From contig JAYMTL010000027.1 of assembly GCA_036897445.1 (NCBI GenBank), positions 62,001 through 126,000 on the forward strand: a stretch of DNA of 64,000 nt, written 5' to 3'. The stretch is from Pelargonium tetragonum (lineage: Eukaryota; Streptophyta; Magnoliopsida; Geraniales; Geraniaceae). Positions 35,120-46,883 of the stretch are shown piece after piece; position 1 is the stretch's first letter; the number at the start of each line of letters is the position of its first letter. Position numbers and translations under genes: made by a program. The notes below the pieces were generated by a model that saw only the letters and a list, made by a program, of their open reading frames with translations, did no database searches and was not told the DNA's origin.

Positions 35120-38100
35120 GAAACTTGAATGAAATCTAATAGACAACTTCTATAAATAAAGAACTCTTGATATATGGGTATCACTTATAACTTACTTTAG
35201 ATTACCAATTTCTTATTCTATTTTAGAGTAACAATTATTATCTAAGTGATTTTCATTCCCTTGTTTTCTCGCGCGTACGTGCCTTATTTCTTTTCTAATT
35301 TTATAACCCCGCTTTCAGGAAGTAAAAGAGTGTCCTATACCAGGCATTTCTCACTTGCTTATACTTTCTATTTATGAGGGAGATCTTCTCTTTATCATAG
35401 GGTTCAAAAGAATGATAGTATACTTTTTAGACTTTTAAAACTTTAATAAGGGGTAATTTCAATAACTGGGATTCGGCGTAAAAAGGGAAAAGCTTCCTAA
35501 GATAATTATGATTCTTCAAGGTAAGTGATACTCTACCTCCAGGCTTTCTTTTTAGTTAGACACGGTATTGTTACAAAAAGCCCGAAATAAAAAGATATGA
35601 GGAAACCCAAGGCATCTCGAGCTGTATCTTCTAAAAAAATTTTTACCAAATAAAATAAACTACTATATCGTGAAGGAGTCCCTTTATTTCCTAAGTAGCA
35701 CTCGGTTTGCGGAGTAATTATCCTATTTTGGAGTAACCCGGGCTATTAGTGTCTGTATAAGTAATCTGGGCAAAAGCATATTTAGCACAAGGTATAATAT
35801 TTGTTCGGCTACAACACCTAAAGTGTAAGCTATATTTATGCTAAATTTTTGAAAAGCGGAGCCATTCCTATATTTCCTATAATTAGAAGTCCTTATTGTC
35901 AATTTCATTTAATAAAAGTTCGAAGTCAAAGGGAACCCTCCTTTTGGGAAATAGTTTCTTCCATTCTGGATTCTTTGCCATTATAATTTAAGAAATGCGT
36001 GTTATCTCAAAGAAAATTTTCCTACTTGTATATTTAGGAACAAGTCAAAAGCGCGGTATATGCTAGACTTTTTAGGGGAGCTGCTAATCCGGGATAGTGC
36101 AAAAAGGGAAGTTTTTTAGTCTTAATTTAAATTCATTTAAATAGGAAAGATCCGCGGAAGGCATTTTATAAAAACTTAAGCTTCTTTCAAAAAGATCGTT
36201 ATCTTTAAACTTTTGTTTTGAAAGCTTTAATTTGGGTAGGGGTTTGCTTGTTCCCTTATTTCCAATTCTCGATAAGGTAGGTGGCATGTTCCTTAGAAAG
36301 TTTTCCTAGGATTCCTCATTTAGCTATTTAGGTATGAATTACGATATCAAGGAAAAGAAACTGAATTTCGGTAACGGCTCCGGGATTAATGCCTTGTTTG
36401 ACTTGCTTTTCTTCGTAGCTTTGTAGCTAAACTCTTACACCCTTTATCTTTCTTTGCTTACTTGTGCAATACCGGTTAAAAACATAATGCTATTAGCAGG
36501 TTAGCTTTAGACCTCTTTATAAAACCAAAAGTCTTCCTATAGAGTAATTCATTAAAGTTTTAATAGGACTTATGGCTTATTAGGCTAATTCCTTTTTGCA
36601 CGTTATTCCGAAAAACTTGTTAGTCATTTTCATGCCTGAATAGAACTGCAAAAGCCTCGTGGAACTGGGAATCCCGGCAATCCGTATATTTTAAACTTTC
36701 GTAGCTTCCTTTTATCTTCAAGAAAAAGCTAATATATATTATGTAATACTATACTTAGTGTTAGTTCCTGCTTTATGTATGAAATTCTTAATCAAGTTTA
36801 CCTTCGCAATATTGAAGCGAGGTTCAGGATTTTTGGATTATAATGTAAATGTAGTATCACCCCCTTATAAGAGGTTAAAAAGTCTTCTTATAAAAAGTAA
36901 AAGGAGGGGCGCTAGGTCTTGAGTGCCAGGGTATCTTTCCTTGGTTTTTGGCAACTCAAAATCTTTTGCAGCTGCTGGGTACCACTGCAGTCTCTAAAGG
37001 AGAGCGCTTATAAAGTTTACTCCAACACAAAAGGTTTCTGGAGAATCAAAGGCAATTTAAGTCAACAAATGTATAAAATTCGAAGTCAATTTAGGAAATG
37101 AAGAAAAGTATGCAGAGCTTACTCAGCGGGATTAAAGGGTCACGAAAACGGCTAAGGGGCTTTCTTAAAATAGCATACTCTCGCTTATTCCCCGGTTTAG
37201 TTTAAATAACGAAGAGTTTTTTCTAAAAATAAAAAAGGTTTCTCTATAAGGAATTAAGGAATTTCGGTTACAAGTTGTTTTAATTATATTAAGGATTCAA
37301 GTTGAATTTAAATACTAGGATATTCTTCATTCTACTGGGATAAAGTAAGACTTAAGTCCTCGGTTAAATATAAATATATAAAACAGGCTTTTTACAAGAG
37401 CAAAAGAAACTTTTGCTCCGGGAGTAGCTGTCCTATAAGAACAGATAACTCTAGTCTAGCTTCTTGGCAAAGTCTAAGTCTTAACAAAGTGTAAAAAAAA
37501 TGTCATAGATAGGTCGTCACCTGTTTCAGCAAAAGAACGAGATACAGGCTGTTTAAAGCTTATAAACTTATTCAATATTTACATAAGATTTAATAGGTCC
37601 CTCCTTAGCTCCTGCTTTAATCTTTCATAGAATCCTTATGAGCTTAATTAATAATAAGGGTTATCTCTCTATATCTAGGGAGTGTCAACCCACATGTTAA
37701 CTCCAACGGAGAGATCTCTACTTAACATAGACCTAGCAATATATCCCCATCTACTAGCAGCAGACTCTTTATAACTAATCTAGCCCTTTTTGGTCTTGAA
37801 TCCGGGAACACTCTAACGGTAATAGAAATGAGCCCCTTTCCATAAGATTATACTGCGTTTAAGTTGTATTCCTTTTAGAAATAAGTCGAGTCCTTCACGA
37901 AAATTGGAAAAGCAAAAGGATGATTTATTTATTAAGCCCGGCTCCTACAAAAAAATGAAATTAAGGTTATAATTTAGCTATTCTTGTTATTATTTCTTTT
38001 CTGGTATAAGTAAGGTAGAATTGACTCTTGGGTCTTAACTTAACGCTGGGAACTGGCCTGGCCGACTAAGAGTAGTTTTCTTTAGATTTCAAGCAAGTAG

Positions 38101-39008
38101 GAAGACTTCGAATCGCGATTGTGTCTATAGTAAAAACCTTTTTAGTTCCTTTCTGTGCAAGGATCTGTTACTCTTAGTAAGTATTCTTGAACAAAGTGCA
38201 ATGCTTTTTGAAATACGCAAGTATCTATCATAAGGCTTAGCTACAACCCTACGCTGTGTGAGTAATTTATGAGTATTCCTTTGCCTATTTTTTTTACTAA
38301 GTCTAGTTATACATATTACTTATCTTTCTTGCCCCCCCTTGTTTTCACCGACCCGGGTTTAAATTCATAGAAAAGGTAAAACCTTTCTTATATCAGGGAC
38401 TTCTGTTTCTGTAGTATGGAATTGCGGGCTTAGTCTTTTGGTAAGTAAGAGGGATTTCTTGTTGTATAATAAGGAAGGAGGGAGAGTTGTCCTAAAACAG
38501 GGTTCTAAAAAAAATACGTCACATAGGTATTTAGGAAGGGGAGCTTCCCCGTTTTCAATGAAATTTATAGGACTTGCTATTTCAAGGCTTTGTCTGCCAT
38601 TATACAAGTACAAGTTTCAAATCGTAGCTTCTGAAGTATTTGCATTAGGCTCTGCCACATTTTTACCGGGAACTTCTTCTTATTCCAAAAAAGTAGATGT
38701 CCTATAAAGGAAAAGCACGTCCGTTTTAATATAATAAAATCTAGGGCCACTCTGCCGGTGTACGGCTAAATCCGATAGGGGTAAGTAACTCTGAAGCGGA
38801 AAGGTGACAAAAAACTAATAAGCCTCGAAAAGTTCTTTATAGAAACCGGGGCTTAGACTTGTATTTAGGTATACTTATATACCCAAATTGCAAATATTAG
38901 AGTCCTGGAAATAAAAAGGGGTTGCCTTAATTGTCCAGGTAAAGTTATAGGGGAGAGGAAGTTGCTATTACTTTGTATAGAACTGTTTCCTCGCTTAGTA
39001 TTTCCTAC

Positions 39009-39016
39009 GGAGCCCC
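39009..39016. repeat. GC box (GGAGCCCC)
   Basis: Same core as 3545, 9508 and 58421, in TTTCCTAC / TTCTTG flanks. Confidence 0.55.
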
Positions 39017-42000
39017 TTCTTGTCAACAATACACCTTTTAAAGAGGAGTCTTGAAGCTCTTTGAAAGCGCTCTTCTACTTGTATTTTTTGTAAAGCAAAG
39101 ATTTTTTACCTCGAAATCCCTCAAGCCTTTAGAAGCAAGTTTAGTTAATAGGACTTTTAGCCAATATCGAAAATCGAGTAAAGCGGAAGATATCTAAAAA
39201 GGTTCTTAAAACTTTATATATTTAAGTTTAAGCTTTTTAATGTAAAAGAAGGAAGACCCTGCGGACACTTGTTCAAAACAAAAAACTCTTTGCTAAAAAT
39301 CTTTTTAAGACCGGGGCTCCTGGGTGTTACTTTTACTATCTTTTACTATAAAAGAGTCCTAGTATAAAGATAAAGCACAAAGACTTTTTCTAAATAAATT
39401 CTTTAAAAGACATTTTAGATCTACTAAACCCTAAAGTAAGTAAAAGGATCGAAAAACCAAGTCCCTGTCAGGAAAAACTTACACTCAGTACTGCCTCTCT
39501 AAGCCCTTTGCAAACTGATTCTAGTAACGTAACTTTTTTGGTTGGGCCCATACTCCAGGATTGTCAAGCGAACAAAAGTAGCAGGAATGCTTTCAATATT
39601 AGGTAAACGAAGCAAAACAAAGTTTATAAAATAAATGAATAGGAAACAATATTATAGGGTGCATAAGTCGATCGATGATAGAAGAACTCCTGGATTTAAC
39701 TCTTTCTTTTGTAGTTTCGAATTATAACTTTTCATGACTCACAAGGTATCCGGTTAGAAAAACTTTGAGTAGTTAGTAAGTACTTGTACTGAAAATTTAT
39801 AGGGCTTACCTCTGACAGGGAAACCTAAAAAAGTCTAGGTCTTAAAAAAAGAATGCGGGCCCTGTAAAGTTGTAAACAAAAAATTTACGTACTTATATAA
39901 GGAATTGCGGGGGCTCCTGAAGTGATTAAAGACTAAACACAAGTTATCTTCCGATTGAGGAAATACAGAATACCTCTTAAACGTGGAAGGAGAACAGAGC
40001 CCCCTTTTTATCTGCAAACCTGATGAGAGTTCATTTTTCTTATTTTTAAGGTTCTCTAACTAGTTAAAACACTATAAATAATTATTCAGTTATAAACTGT
40101 AAAGACGAGCTCTAGCTATTGAGCAGAAAGAGAATACCTAAAGCAAAAAACTTTGAAGTAGTATTAATATAGCTATAGCAAGTAAACTCATTCTGATTAG
40201 AAGGGGTTTTGGTTCGACAACGTAACAATATGCGCGAAATATAAAAAGAAATGAAACTAATGATTACTAGGGTTTTAAAAAAAGACTTTGTACTTGTTGA
40301 CAAAAACCACCTTCTTGTAAATAAATTAGAAAGATCTGAGAAGACCCTCCCAGCTCCCGCTAATTTCTGACTAAGACTTTTTTCTTCTCTTATAGTGGTA
40401 TTTGAATTGAACTTAAAAGGACGCTATCCCGTAAGTCATAAAAAAGCTTAGGGGACTCTCACTTATAAAATATTATATGATAAGCTCCCAAGGAACCATG
40501 CTTAAGAGCGGATCCGTAGTGGAATAAAAAAGGCTAATCCGCAAGTTAAGGGCAGAAAGAAAGAAGATTCTTTAAATTATGCAAATTCAGCATGCAATGA
40601 AGTTTATAGGTCATTTTTCTTAAGCTAATGTTTTAACTTTTGAAAGTGAATTTTATTAAGCTTCCTCTTAGAGCCCCGCCCGAGTAGTGTCCCTTTTGTG
40701 GTACCTAGAAATTATAAGTATAATAGAACTCGCCCATGTCCGAGAAAAGTGGATGCAGTTTTGACGTAGGAACCTCAACTGCCTCTTGAGTTTAGGAGTT
40801 TATAGCTTTTAGGATTCATAAGTATGAGATTTCATTTAAGATATTTCTCTAGTTTTTATAAATTATAAGAACTCTTCACTTCCTTCTGTAGACTGCGCGA
40901 TGTACTAAATCCTTAAGTAGTTTTTAGTCAGACCTTTTTAAACATGGATAATATTAAGTTTCAGAAGTTGTAATTTTAGTGATTAAAATACCGGTCTTTC
41001 TAGAGGCGCATCCATAAGCATAAGAAAGAAAACTGCACAATTCTGCTTCGGGATAGTGCTCCTATTCTGTCTCGACTAAGAATTGTCACACGTCAAGTAT
41101 AGAGTGTATCACTAAGAGGGATACTACCGCTCTCGGGTATACGAGACTAGATAGGAATTTGACCTCTGTTTCATAGGACACTTGCTAAGCGGGTGCTGCC
41201 TTTCCGTTGCTATTCTTTGCTTAATGACTCTATGAAGGAAGGAGCCTGTCTGAAACCGGTTAGAAAAGCAGTAACCTATTAATAATTTCTCGATTAGACT
41301 TTTGACTTCTGATCCTTTTTCGCAGCGGCTCTAAAGAAGTTTTTGCACTTAAGGTTTCATTCTTTGTCATTTAATTTTTCTTCTTGATACTATGTAGTTT
41401 CCCATACCTATATAAGTTAAGTAAACTTGAGTAAATGCCTAATTAGTAACTACTCTCAAAACAAGAATCTAAAAGTTGATAGAGGGCCTTCTCTTTAGTC
41501 TCTAGTTATGACACTCTTAACAAACTCAAAATTACTGAAACTTGTAAAAGAGCTTCTTGCTTGCATTGCAAACACACAGGAGTACCCATTAGACTTTTTT
41601 GGTAAACCTAAGGTCCAGTAACAAGGGAGTCCATAAATATATTATAGTACTTAAATGTTCCTTAAATGAATATGCTGTATATATTACTTAATTACTCGAA
41701 ATATAAGAGGGTCCGGTCCCTTGCTAAGAGAGGGTCTTGTAAGTTTTTTGTTTGTGTGAGCAACTTGTGCATTTCAGTAATTTGCAGGAGTAGTCTAGTT
41801 TTTTGATTTCCTTGACGGAATTAAAACTGGGTTTTCGATAAGTTATACTACAGGGAGCTCACTTATACTTACTTAAGAGAATAATTTGTTAAAGAAGTCC
41901 CTTCTGAAACTTGGAATACTCAGATAAACTAAGTTAGGTTTTTCCCCATACAAGGATTTCGATATACTAAAAAAGTCTTTGCCTCTCCCACCGCCCCGTT

Positions 42001-43367
42001 TTGTAATGAAAAGCACAAGGTTCCTCTCAGGAATTAGATGTACTCGCTTGCACCAGTCTCTTACTTAAAAGCATACCACCTACTTTAATTAAATATTAGT
42101 TTATAATATGTCATCGTTAACAAGGCTCCTTTTGTCTTTCAAATTCACCAAGGACCTCTAAGAGACTTTATTTCGGTTAAGAACTTAACAGATCAAAGAA
42201 GAGTGAAGCCTTTATGCCCTATTAACAGGTAACGACAGTATATACATACAATGTAAGTCGTAATAATAAGGATCTCGTGAAATATAGGATTCAAAAAAAG
42301 AGAACTCGTTCAGATTAGTAAAAAATATCACAGGATAAACCCGAGGGCTCTTTGTTCCGGATATAGACTCAAAGGGTTTTGAAACTTTGTATTTACGAAT
42401 TTGTAAGATAAAAGAGAACAAGACAGTTTCTTTTTTCGTGGAGGGAGCAGGTGTACAACTTTATACTATAAGTGTTTGTTGATTTCCATCTAAAGCTATG
42501 TACAAAAACAAAAGATATTAAATTGAGTATGGTACGCAGTTCTAACCCTAAGGGTTATGGGAGTTCAATCACTTTTAGGGAATTCTGGGTTAATATAGGA
42601 TATAGGAAGCGGGCTACATTAGTAAACCCCATTATACGACTACTCATACGTGACTGGAAAGTGCCATAATAACTATTAGCTAATAGAACTTGCATCTAAC
42701 TTGGTTGCAGATAATTTACTTTTGTGTTTCTATTACTTTCAAAGAGTCAGTATAAGAGAAGAAAGAGATAGGCTTACTAACGCATAGAATGCTTTTTGTA
42801 TTCTAAAGGGTAAGAGCTTTCTGTGACTTTCCTTGTGTGATGCAGGGAATTCCTAAAAACTTTTATTCCGGGGCTCCCTATTATATTAGAGTTAAAAAAT
42901 GAAAGTTTTTTTCAGGGTAAGTCAGAGAGTATAAGTTTCAGCAGTCACTTTGTTATTGACTCCTAAGTATGTAGAAAAGTGTTTTGGTAAATGTTCCTCG
43001 AAAGGCCACCTAAGAAGGGGATATAGAGCAGTACTCTTCCTTTTGACTTGTAACAATTCAGTTACCCAACGCTTATAAAGTACCTAGGGTTCCCTTTTAG
43101 TTTGTAGGGATGCTCCAGTAAGAATTTATATGGACTCTCCTATGCTTTTTAGTTTACGTTATGTAAACAACCCCTTGTTATTGATTATAGGTTGTTGATT
43201 TTATTTATTAATTTTGCTTTGATTTAGAGGGCCTGGGTTTTCCTATAACTGGGATATCCTTAAAATGCTATTATAATGATGATGACTACTCTTGATTTAG
43301 AACTTGTGTCCAGTTAGAGAGGCTCGTTTAAGAAAGTAATACCTCACCGCGCCCTGTCTTTTCGAGG

Positions 43368-43397
43368 AATTAATATAAAATTTATTTTATATTAATT
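43368..43397. repeat. 13-bp perfect AT-rich hairpin
   Basis: AATTAATATAAAA (43368-43380) pairs exactly with TTTTATATTAATT (43385-43397) across the loop TTTA. It is about 2.5 kb upstream of nad6, too far for an obvious link. Confidence 0.85.
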
Positions 43398-43504
43398 TCA
43401 ATACAAGTGAGTCATCGTTGCACTCTGCTTTATTTATTTCCCTTTGTTCTAGCGAATGTTACTTTAGGTCCGGTTTAGCTCAATCTATTCGTAAAGAAAT
43501 TTCC

Positions 43505-43518
43505 AAAGGGGGCCCGAG
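43505..43518 (+). repeat. GC box subfamily AAAGGGGGCCCGAG
   Basis: Shares the asymmetric tail CCCGAG with 44761-44774 and 55383-55395, so these three probably descend from one copy rather than arising independently. Confidence 0.6.
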
Positions 43519-44760
43519 AGAGTTTAGGTCGTATAGTACATTCTAAACGAGGAAATATCTGTTAAGGGGGAAAGCGCGCTATTGGACATCTTTTTTAAGT
43601 AACTTGGTGCAAAGGGCCGGCTTTTTTGTAGGGAGTCCCTGATAAAGTATATAGGGGAGGCCCCTTATCTGGACAAACCGTAAATTTAATCTGAGACAAA
43701 TTCCTTTCCTAGAACTAGAAATTGAGATGGACTATTTAATTCGGTATGGGATTCTCCGCTTACGAACTAAGGAAATATCCTGTGTTAGGAGGAGGATCTA
43801 ATTACTTGATGATAGTGAATATATATCGAACGACTAAGAAACAATAAAATAAAAAAATACAAAGAGGACTTTACATACGTCTTAAACTAACGACTACCCT
43901 ATACGCTTTGGGCAGCCCCTTTATAGCAACACCTGAGACAGGGTACCCAGTTTATTGGTAAGCAGGCGACATGTAATACTAAAAGGCAAAATCTTTTTGT
44001 TATGACTAAAGCGTTTAGTGTTAAGACAAGACTTGTTCTAAGAACCGCCTAAATAAAGGATAGCGAAGGAATACTCTACTCCAAAGTGACTTTTTGTTCT
44101 ACATAGAGCATAAGTACTCAGAGAGTATTGAAAGTTTAAAATAAAAGTTTTGATTTAATTCTTTCTTTTCTACTCCTAATTTCAGATTTAAGTACAAATT
44201 TAGAAACCCGAGATTTATATTACATTTCTAGAGGGGACTTTAGGGTTCTTACTGTTGTTACTAAACAGCTTTGGTAAAACTTTCTAATATACTAATAAAA
44301 TACATCCGCTCACTAATGCATGCGGATAGTATGTCCTTATTTGATTCTTTAAAGGTTGCAACGAACTTATCAGTGATATAAAAGAAGCTGCCCTTGCGAG
44401 TAATCCTATAACAAGAACCTTCTTTCTGAGTTGTCTACGCTAGACTTTTTCATTTCCTTATTCCTTAGTAATACCATGTAGCACAAAGATTAGAGTTTAT
44501 CTCAAAAGGAACCCCACTAGCTACGCTACCTAGAATGCATAATATTTCAAATCAGAAGATATCAACACTCTACTCTTTATTAAAAGTAAGTACAAAGTAA
44601 AAAGAAGTTTTTAAGATACTAAGCTAGGGCATCATACGCTAAGTGTATAAATCAAGCTGAACTGAAAAGCCCTCGTATGGATGCTTCTGTAACTACTTAT
44701 CATAAAGAATTCCATAGTTTCGCTCTTTTTAAGAAAAATTTTTGTCCTGATGCTTCACAA

Positions 44761-44774
44761 AAAAGGGGCCCGAG
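44761..44774 (+). repeat. GC box subfamily AAAAGGGGCCCGAG
   Basis: Thirteen bases (AAAGGGGCCCGAG) are identical to 55383-55395. Confidence 0.65.
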
Positions 44775-45864
44775 TCCTCTATTTCGGGCTAGTTATTTCG
44801 AAAAAGTAAAGGTAAGGTAGAAGCCTTCTGTATCATACTTTACATGGCATTTCACTTAAGTCTTGAATTATAACATGGAAGTTAAGACTATATTACTTAC
44901 TAAATTCTTACAGTATCCGACAATTCCTATTCTTTTTCGTAAAAGCTTAACCAACTAGTTGAGGAGTCAAAATGGAAGATTTTAAAAGGGGTTCCTATTT
45001 AATCCGGGATCAAGTAAAAGGTTTTGTTAAATCAAAATTTATTGTAGCTCAAATCTAGTTAAAATTTGTAAAAAAGAGACTGCTCCTATAATTTGAAGGG
45101 GACTTAGAGCTGTAGATTTCCTTTTCTTTCCTCAAGTACAAGACAGTCCTTGAACCTGCCGTCTCAATAATACAAAGGGATTTTCATAGCAAAAGCTATA
45201 CAACAAAAATTTGAAAGGTTTAATATCCCCAAAAAGGACCTATAAGTAGGACTTACCTTAAGAGGCCCCCGGGTTTAGCCTGGTATTGGCTAGGAGTCCT
45301 TCCTAAATTCTACGTAAAAAGTACTTTTCTAAAAGTTTAAAGTACTCCTAATACTAAATAATACGATTGATCTGAGAATCCCATGAAAGTCAAAAAAGCC
45401 CCTCTAAAAATTCTATATAGCGGGCGACCCAGTCTTAAAGTATAGCAAAAAATCTTTTTTTGAAAAATACGTCAACTCTCTTTTTTGACAAGCCCAAAGG
45501 GCCCCGAATGAGTACACTTTTCCTTATATTCCCTTAACTTCAGTTGCAAAGCTCTGTACGTTGGAACTACCTCTATGCATATAACAATTTTAATATAAAT
45601 TCTTATGTCTGTAGAAATTTTTTTTAGAGCTCATTTTTTGTTTGTTCATAAGGGAATCCCTTTCAATCCAAGGGTTTTTATTAAATAAGTTCTATTTATT
45701 CCCCAAGTCAAATAACAAGCTCGTAGTTTTTGAAATTAGGGCAGAAGCCTAGCAACAAAAACCCCGAAGTTCAAGGTTTGCTTCTAATTTCAACTAGAAA
45801 AGGAAAAAGGGTTTAGGATCACCGCTAGCATGCGAGTTTCATTTCAATAACAGGAACCGTGTAT

Positions 45865-46461
45865 ATGATACTATCCATTTTAGCAAGTCTTGCCTTAGTC
45901 TCCGCCTTATTTGTAGTACGTGCTAAAAATCCAGTCCATGCCGTACTCTTCTTCATTCTAGTCTTTTGCAACACCTCGGGACTCCTCCTACTATTAGGCC
46001 TCGACTTCTTCGCTATGATCTTCCTTGTAGTCTACGTAGGAGCTATAGCAGTACTTTTCTTATTCGTCGTTATGATGTTCCATATTCAAATCGCAGAGAT
46101 TCACGAGGAAGTCTTGCGCTATTTACCAGTCAGTGTAATTATAGGACTTATCTTCTGGTCTGAAATCTTTTTCATCTTGGACAATGAAAGTATTCCCTTG
46201 CTCCCAAGCCAAGAAAAGCTTCTTTCTACGGGATATATGCTCTATGCCGGAAAAGTTCAAAGTTGGACTAATTTAGAAACCTTGGGTAATCTACTCTATA
46301 CACACTATTTTGTGTGGTTTTTGCTTTCTAGTCTGATTTTATTAGTAGCTATGATAGGTGCTATTGTCTTGACTATGAACAGGACCGGTAAGGTTAAGCG
46401 ACAAGATGTTTTCCGTCGCAATGCCATTGATTTTCGAAGAACTGTAATGACTAAGAAGTAG
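45865..46461 (+). CDS. nad6: NADH dehydrogenase (complex I) subunit 6
   Basis: Membrane-arm subunit of respiratory complex I in the inner mitochondrial membrane; it helps couple NADH oxidation and ubiquinone reduction to proton pumping. The 198-residue product is close to the roughly 200 residues usual in plants. Five hydrophobic segments are visible (about 1-18, 25-45, 47-72, 87-107, 146-170). The hallmark third segment, [15 protein letters not shown] (57-71), is intact and includes the conserved Tyr57. The C-terminus [18 protein letters not shown] is the vascular-plant type. I chose the ATG at 45865, giving [13 protein letters not shown]; an in-frame GTG six bases upstream would add two residues not seen in the family. 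The stop is TAG. Residues usually made by C-to-U editing in seed plants (Leu54, Tyr57, Leu64, Cys35) are encoded directly. nad4L follows after 119 bp on the same strand, suggesting co-transcription. Identity is near certain. Confidence 0.98.
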   Translation: MILSILASLALVSALFVVRAKNPVHAVLFFILVFCNTSGLLLLLGLDFFAMIFLVVYVGAIAVLFLFVVMMFHIQIAEIHEEVLRYLPVSVIIGLIFWSEIFFILDNESIPLLPSQEKLLSTGYMLYAGKVQSWTNLETLGNLLYTHYFVWFLLSSLILLVAMIGAIVLTMNRTGKVKRQDVFRRNAIDFRRTVMTKK

Positions 46462-46580
46462 CTTGTTATTGGATTCTTTTTGTTCTCTTGTATTTATTCG
46501 AGAGAGAGATTCTGTCATCTACCTGCAGCCCCTCTATAAAAATTTTGATTTTGTCCTTTCATTTAGAACCTCATCCACAA
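46462..46580 (+). other. nad6-nad4L intergenic spacer
   Basis: This 119-bp T-rich spacer separates the nad6 stop from the nad4L start. No hairpin, tRNA or GC box is evident. Its shortness beside the long gene-free flanks suggests that the two genes share a transcript. I see no sequence that I can defend as a promoter or processing site. Confidence 0.6.
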
Positions 46581-46883
46581 ATGGAGCATATACAGTACCT
46601 CACTTTTGCTATTCTTATCTTTCTTATTGGTATTTGGGGTATTCTACTTAATAGAAGGAACATTCTCATCATGCTAATGTCTATTGAACTTATGCTCTTA
46701 GCTGTCAATTTCAACTTCTTAGTCTTCTCTGTTGCCTTAGATGATATGATGGGGCAGATTTTTGCCTTAATGGTTCTAACAGTAGCAGCGGCGGAATCTG
46801 CTATTGGGTTAGCAATCTTCGTAATTACTTTTAGGGTCCGAGGGACGATTGCGGTAGAATTTATTAACAGTATCCAAGGTTAA
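46581..46883 (+). CDS. nad4L: NADH dehydrogenase (complex I) subunit 4L
   Basis: Smallest core membrane subunit of complex I, homologous to bacterial NuoK, forming part of the proton path between the quinone site and the antiporter-like subunits. The product is exactly 100 residues, the normal plant length, with three hydrophobic segments (about 4-22, 28-50, 58-83). The two acidic membrane residues known to be essential in NuoK, Glu36 and Glu72, are at the same numbered positions. The C-terminus [17 protein letters not shown] matches plants throughout. The frame is open upstream to about 46488, but the family starts at MEHIQYLTF, so I chose the ATG at 46581. In many angiosperms this start is an ACG edited to AUG; here it is a genomic ATG. 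The stop is TAA. It lies 119 bp downstream of nad6. No substitution looks damaging, so the gene should be functional. Confidence 0.98.
   Translation: MEHIQYLTFAILIFLIGIWGILLNRRNILIMLMSIELMLLAVNFNFLVFSVALDDMMGQIFALMVLTVAAAESAIGLAIFVITFRVRGTIAVEFINSIQG

Larger units (their letters stand above)
34764..43367. other. gene-free, box-bearing spacer
   Basis: No gene recognised. Overlapping frames on opposite strands at 38365-38613 (minus) and 38438-38707 (plus, TTG start) show only that this patch is locally stop-poor. Other frames (35723, 36084, 36919, 39835, 40112, 42212, 42472) are short and motif-free. GC boxes include 39009-39016 and GGGGCTCCC near 42873. Confidence 0.55.
43398..45864. other. 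gene-free spacer upstream of nad6
   Basis: No gene recognised. The nad6 promoter and 5' end must lie here or further upstream, but I see no promoter motif I can defend. GC boxes include the AAAGGGG(G)CCCGAG variants at 43505 and 44761 and AAAGGGCCCCGAA near 45495; boxes stop before the coding region. Confidence 0.5.

Noticed and set aside
37660-37800. Resemblance to the diverged repeat at 3.96 and 60.6 kb.
   Set aside because: Only short scattered matches (CTACTAGCAGCA, CTCTCTATATC); anchors are not collinear.
38365-38707. Overlapping 82- and 89-codon frames on opposite strands.
   Set aside because: Overlap on opposite strands reflects a locally stop-poor patch; the + frame begins with TTG and neither product resembles a known family.
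45966-46163. Open frame inside nad6 in another reading frame, and a similar one at 46463-46651 over nad4L.
   Set aside because: Out-of-frame shadows of real genes.
46488-46580. N-terminal extension of nad4L by 31 residues.
   Set aside because: The extension begins at a TTG, has no counterpart in plant NAD4L, and the ATG at 46581 gives exactly the family length and N-terminus.
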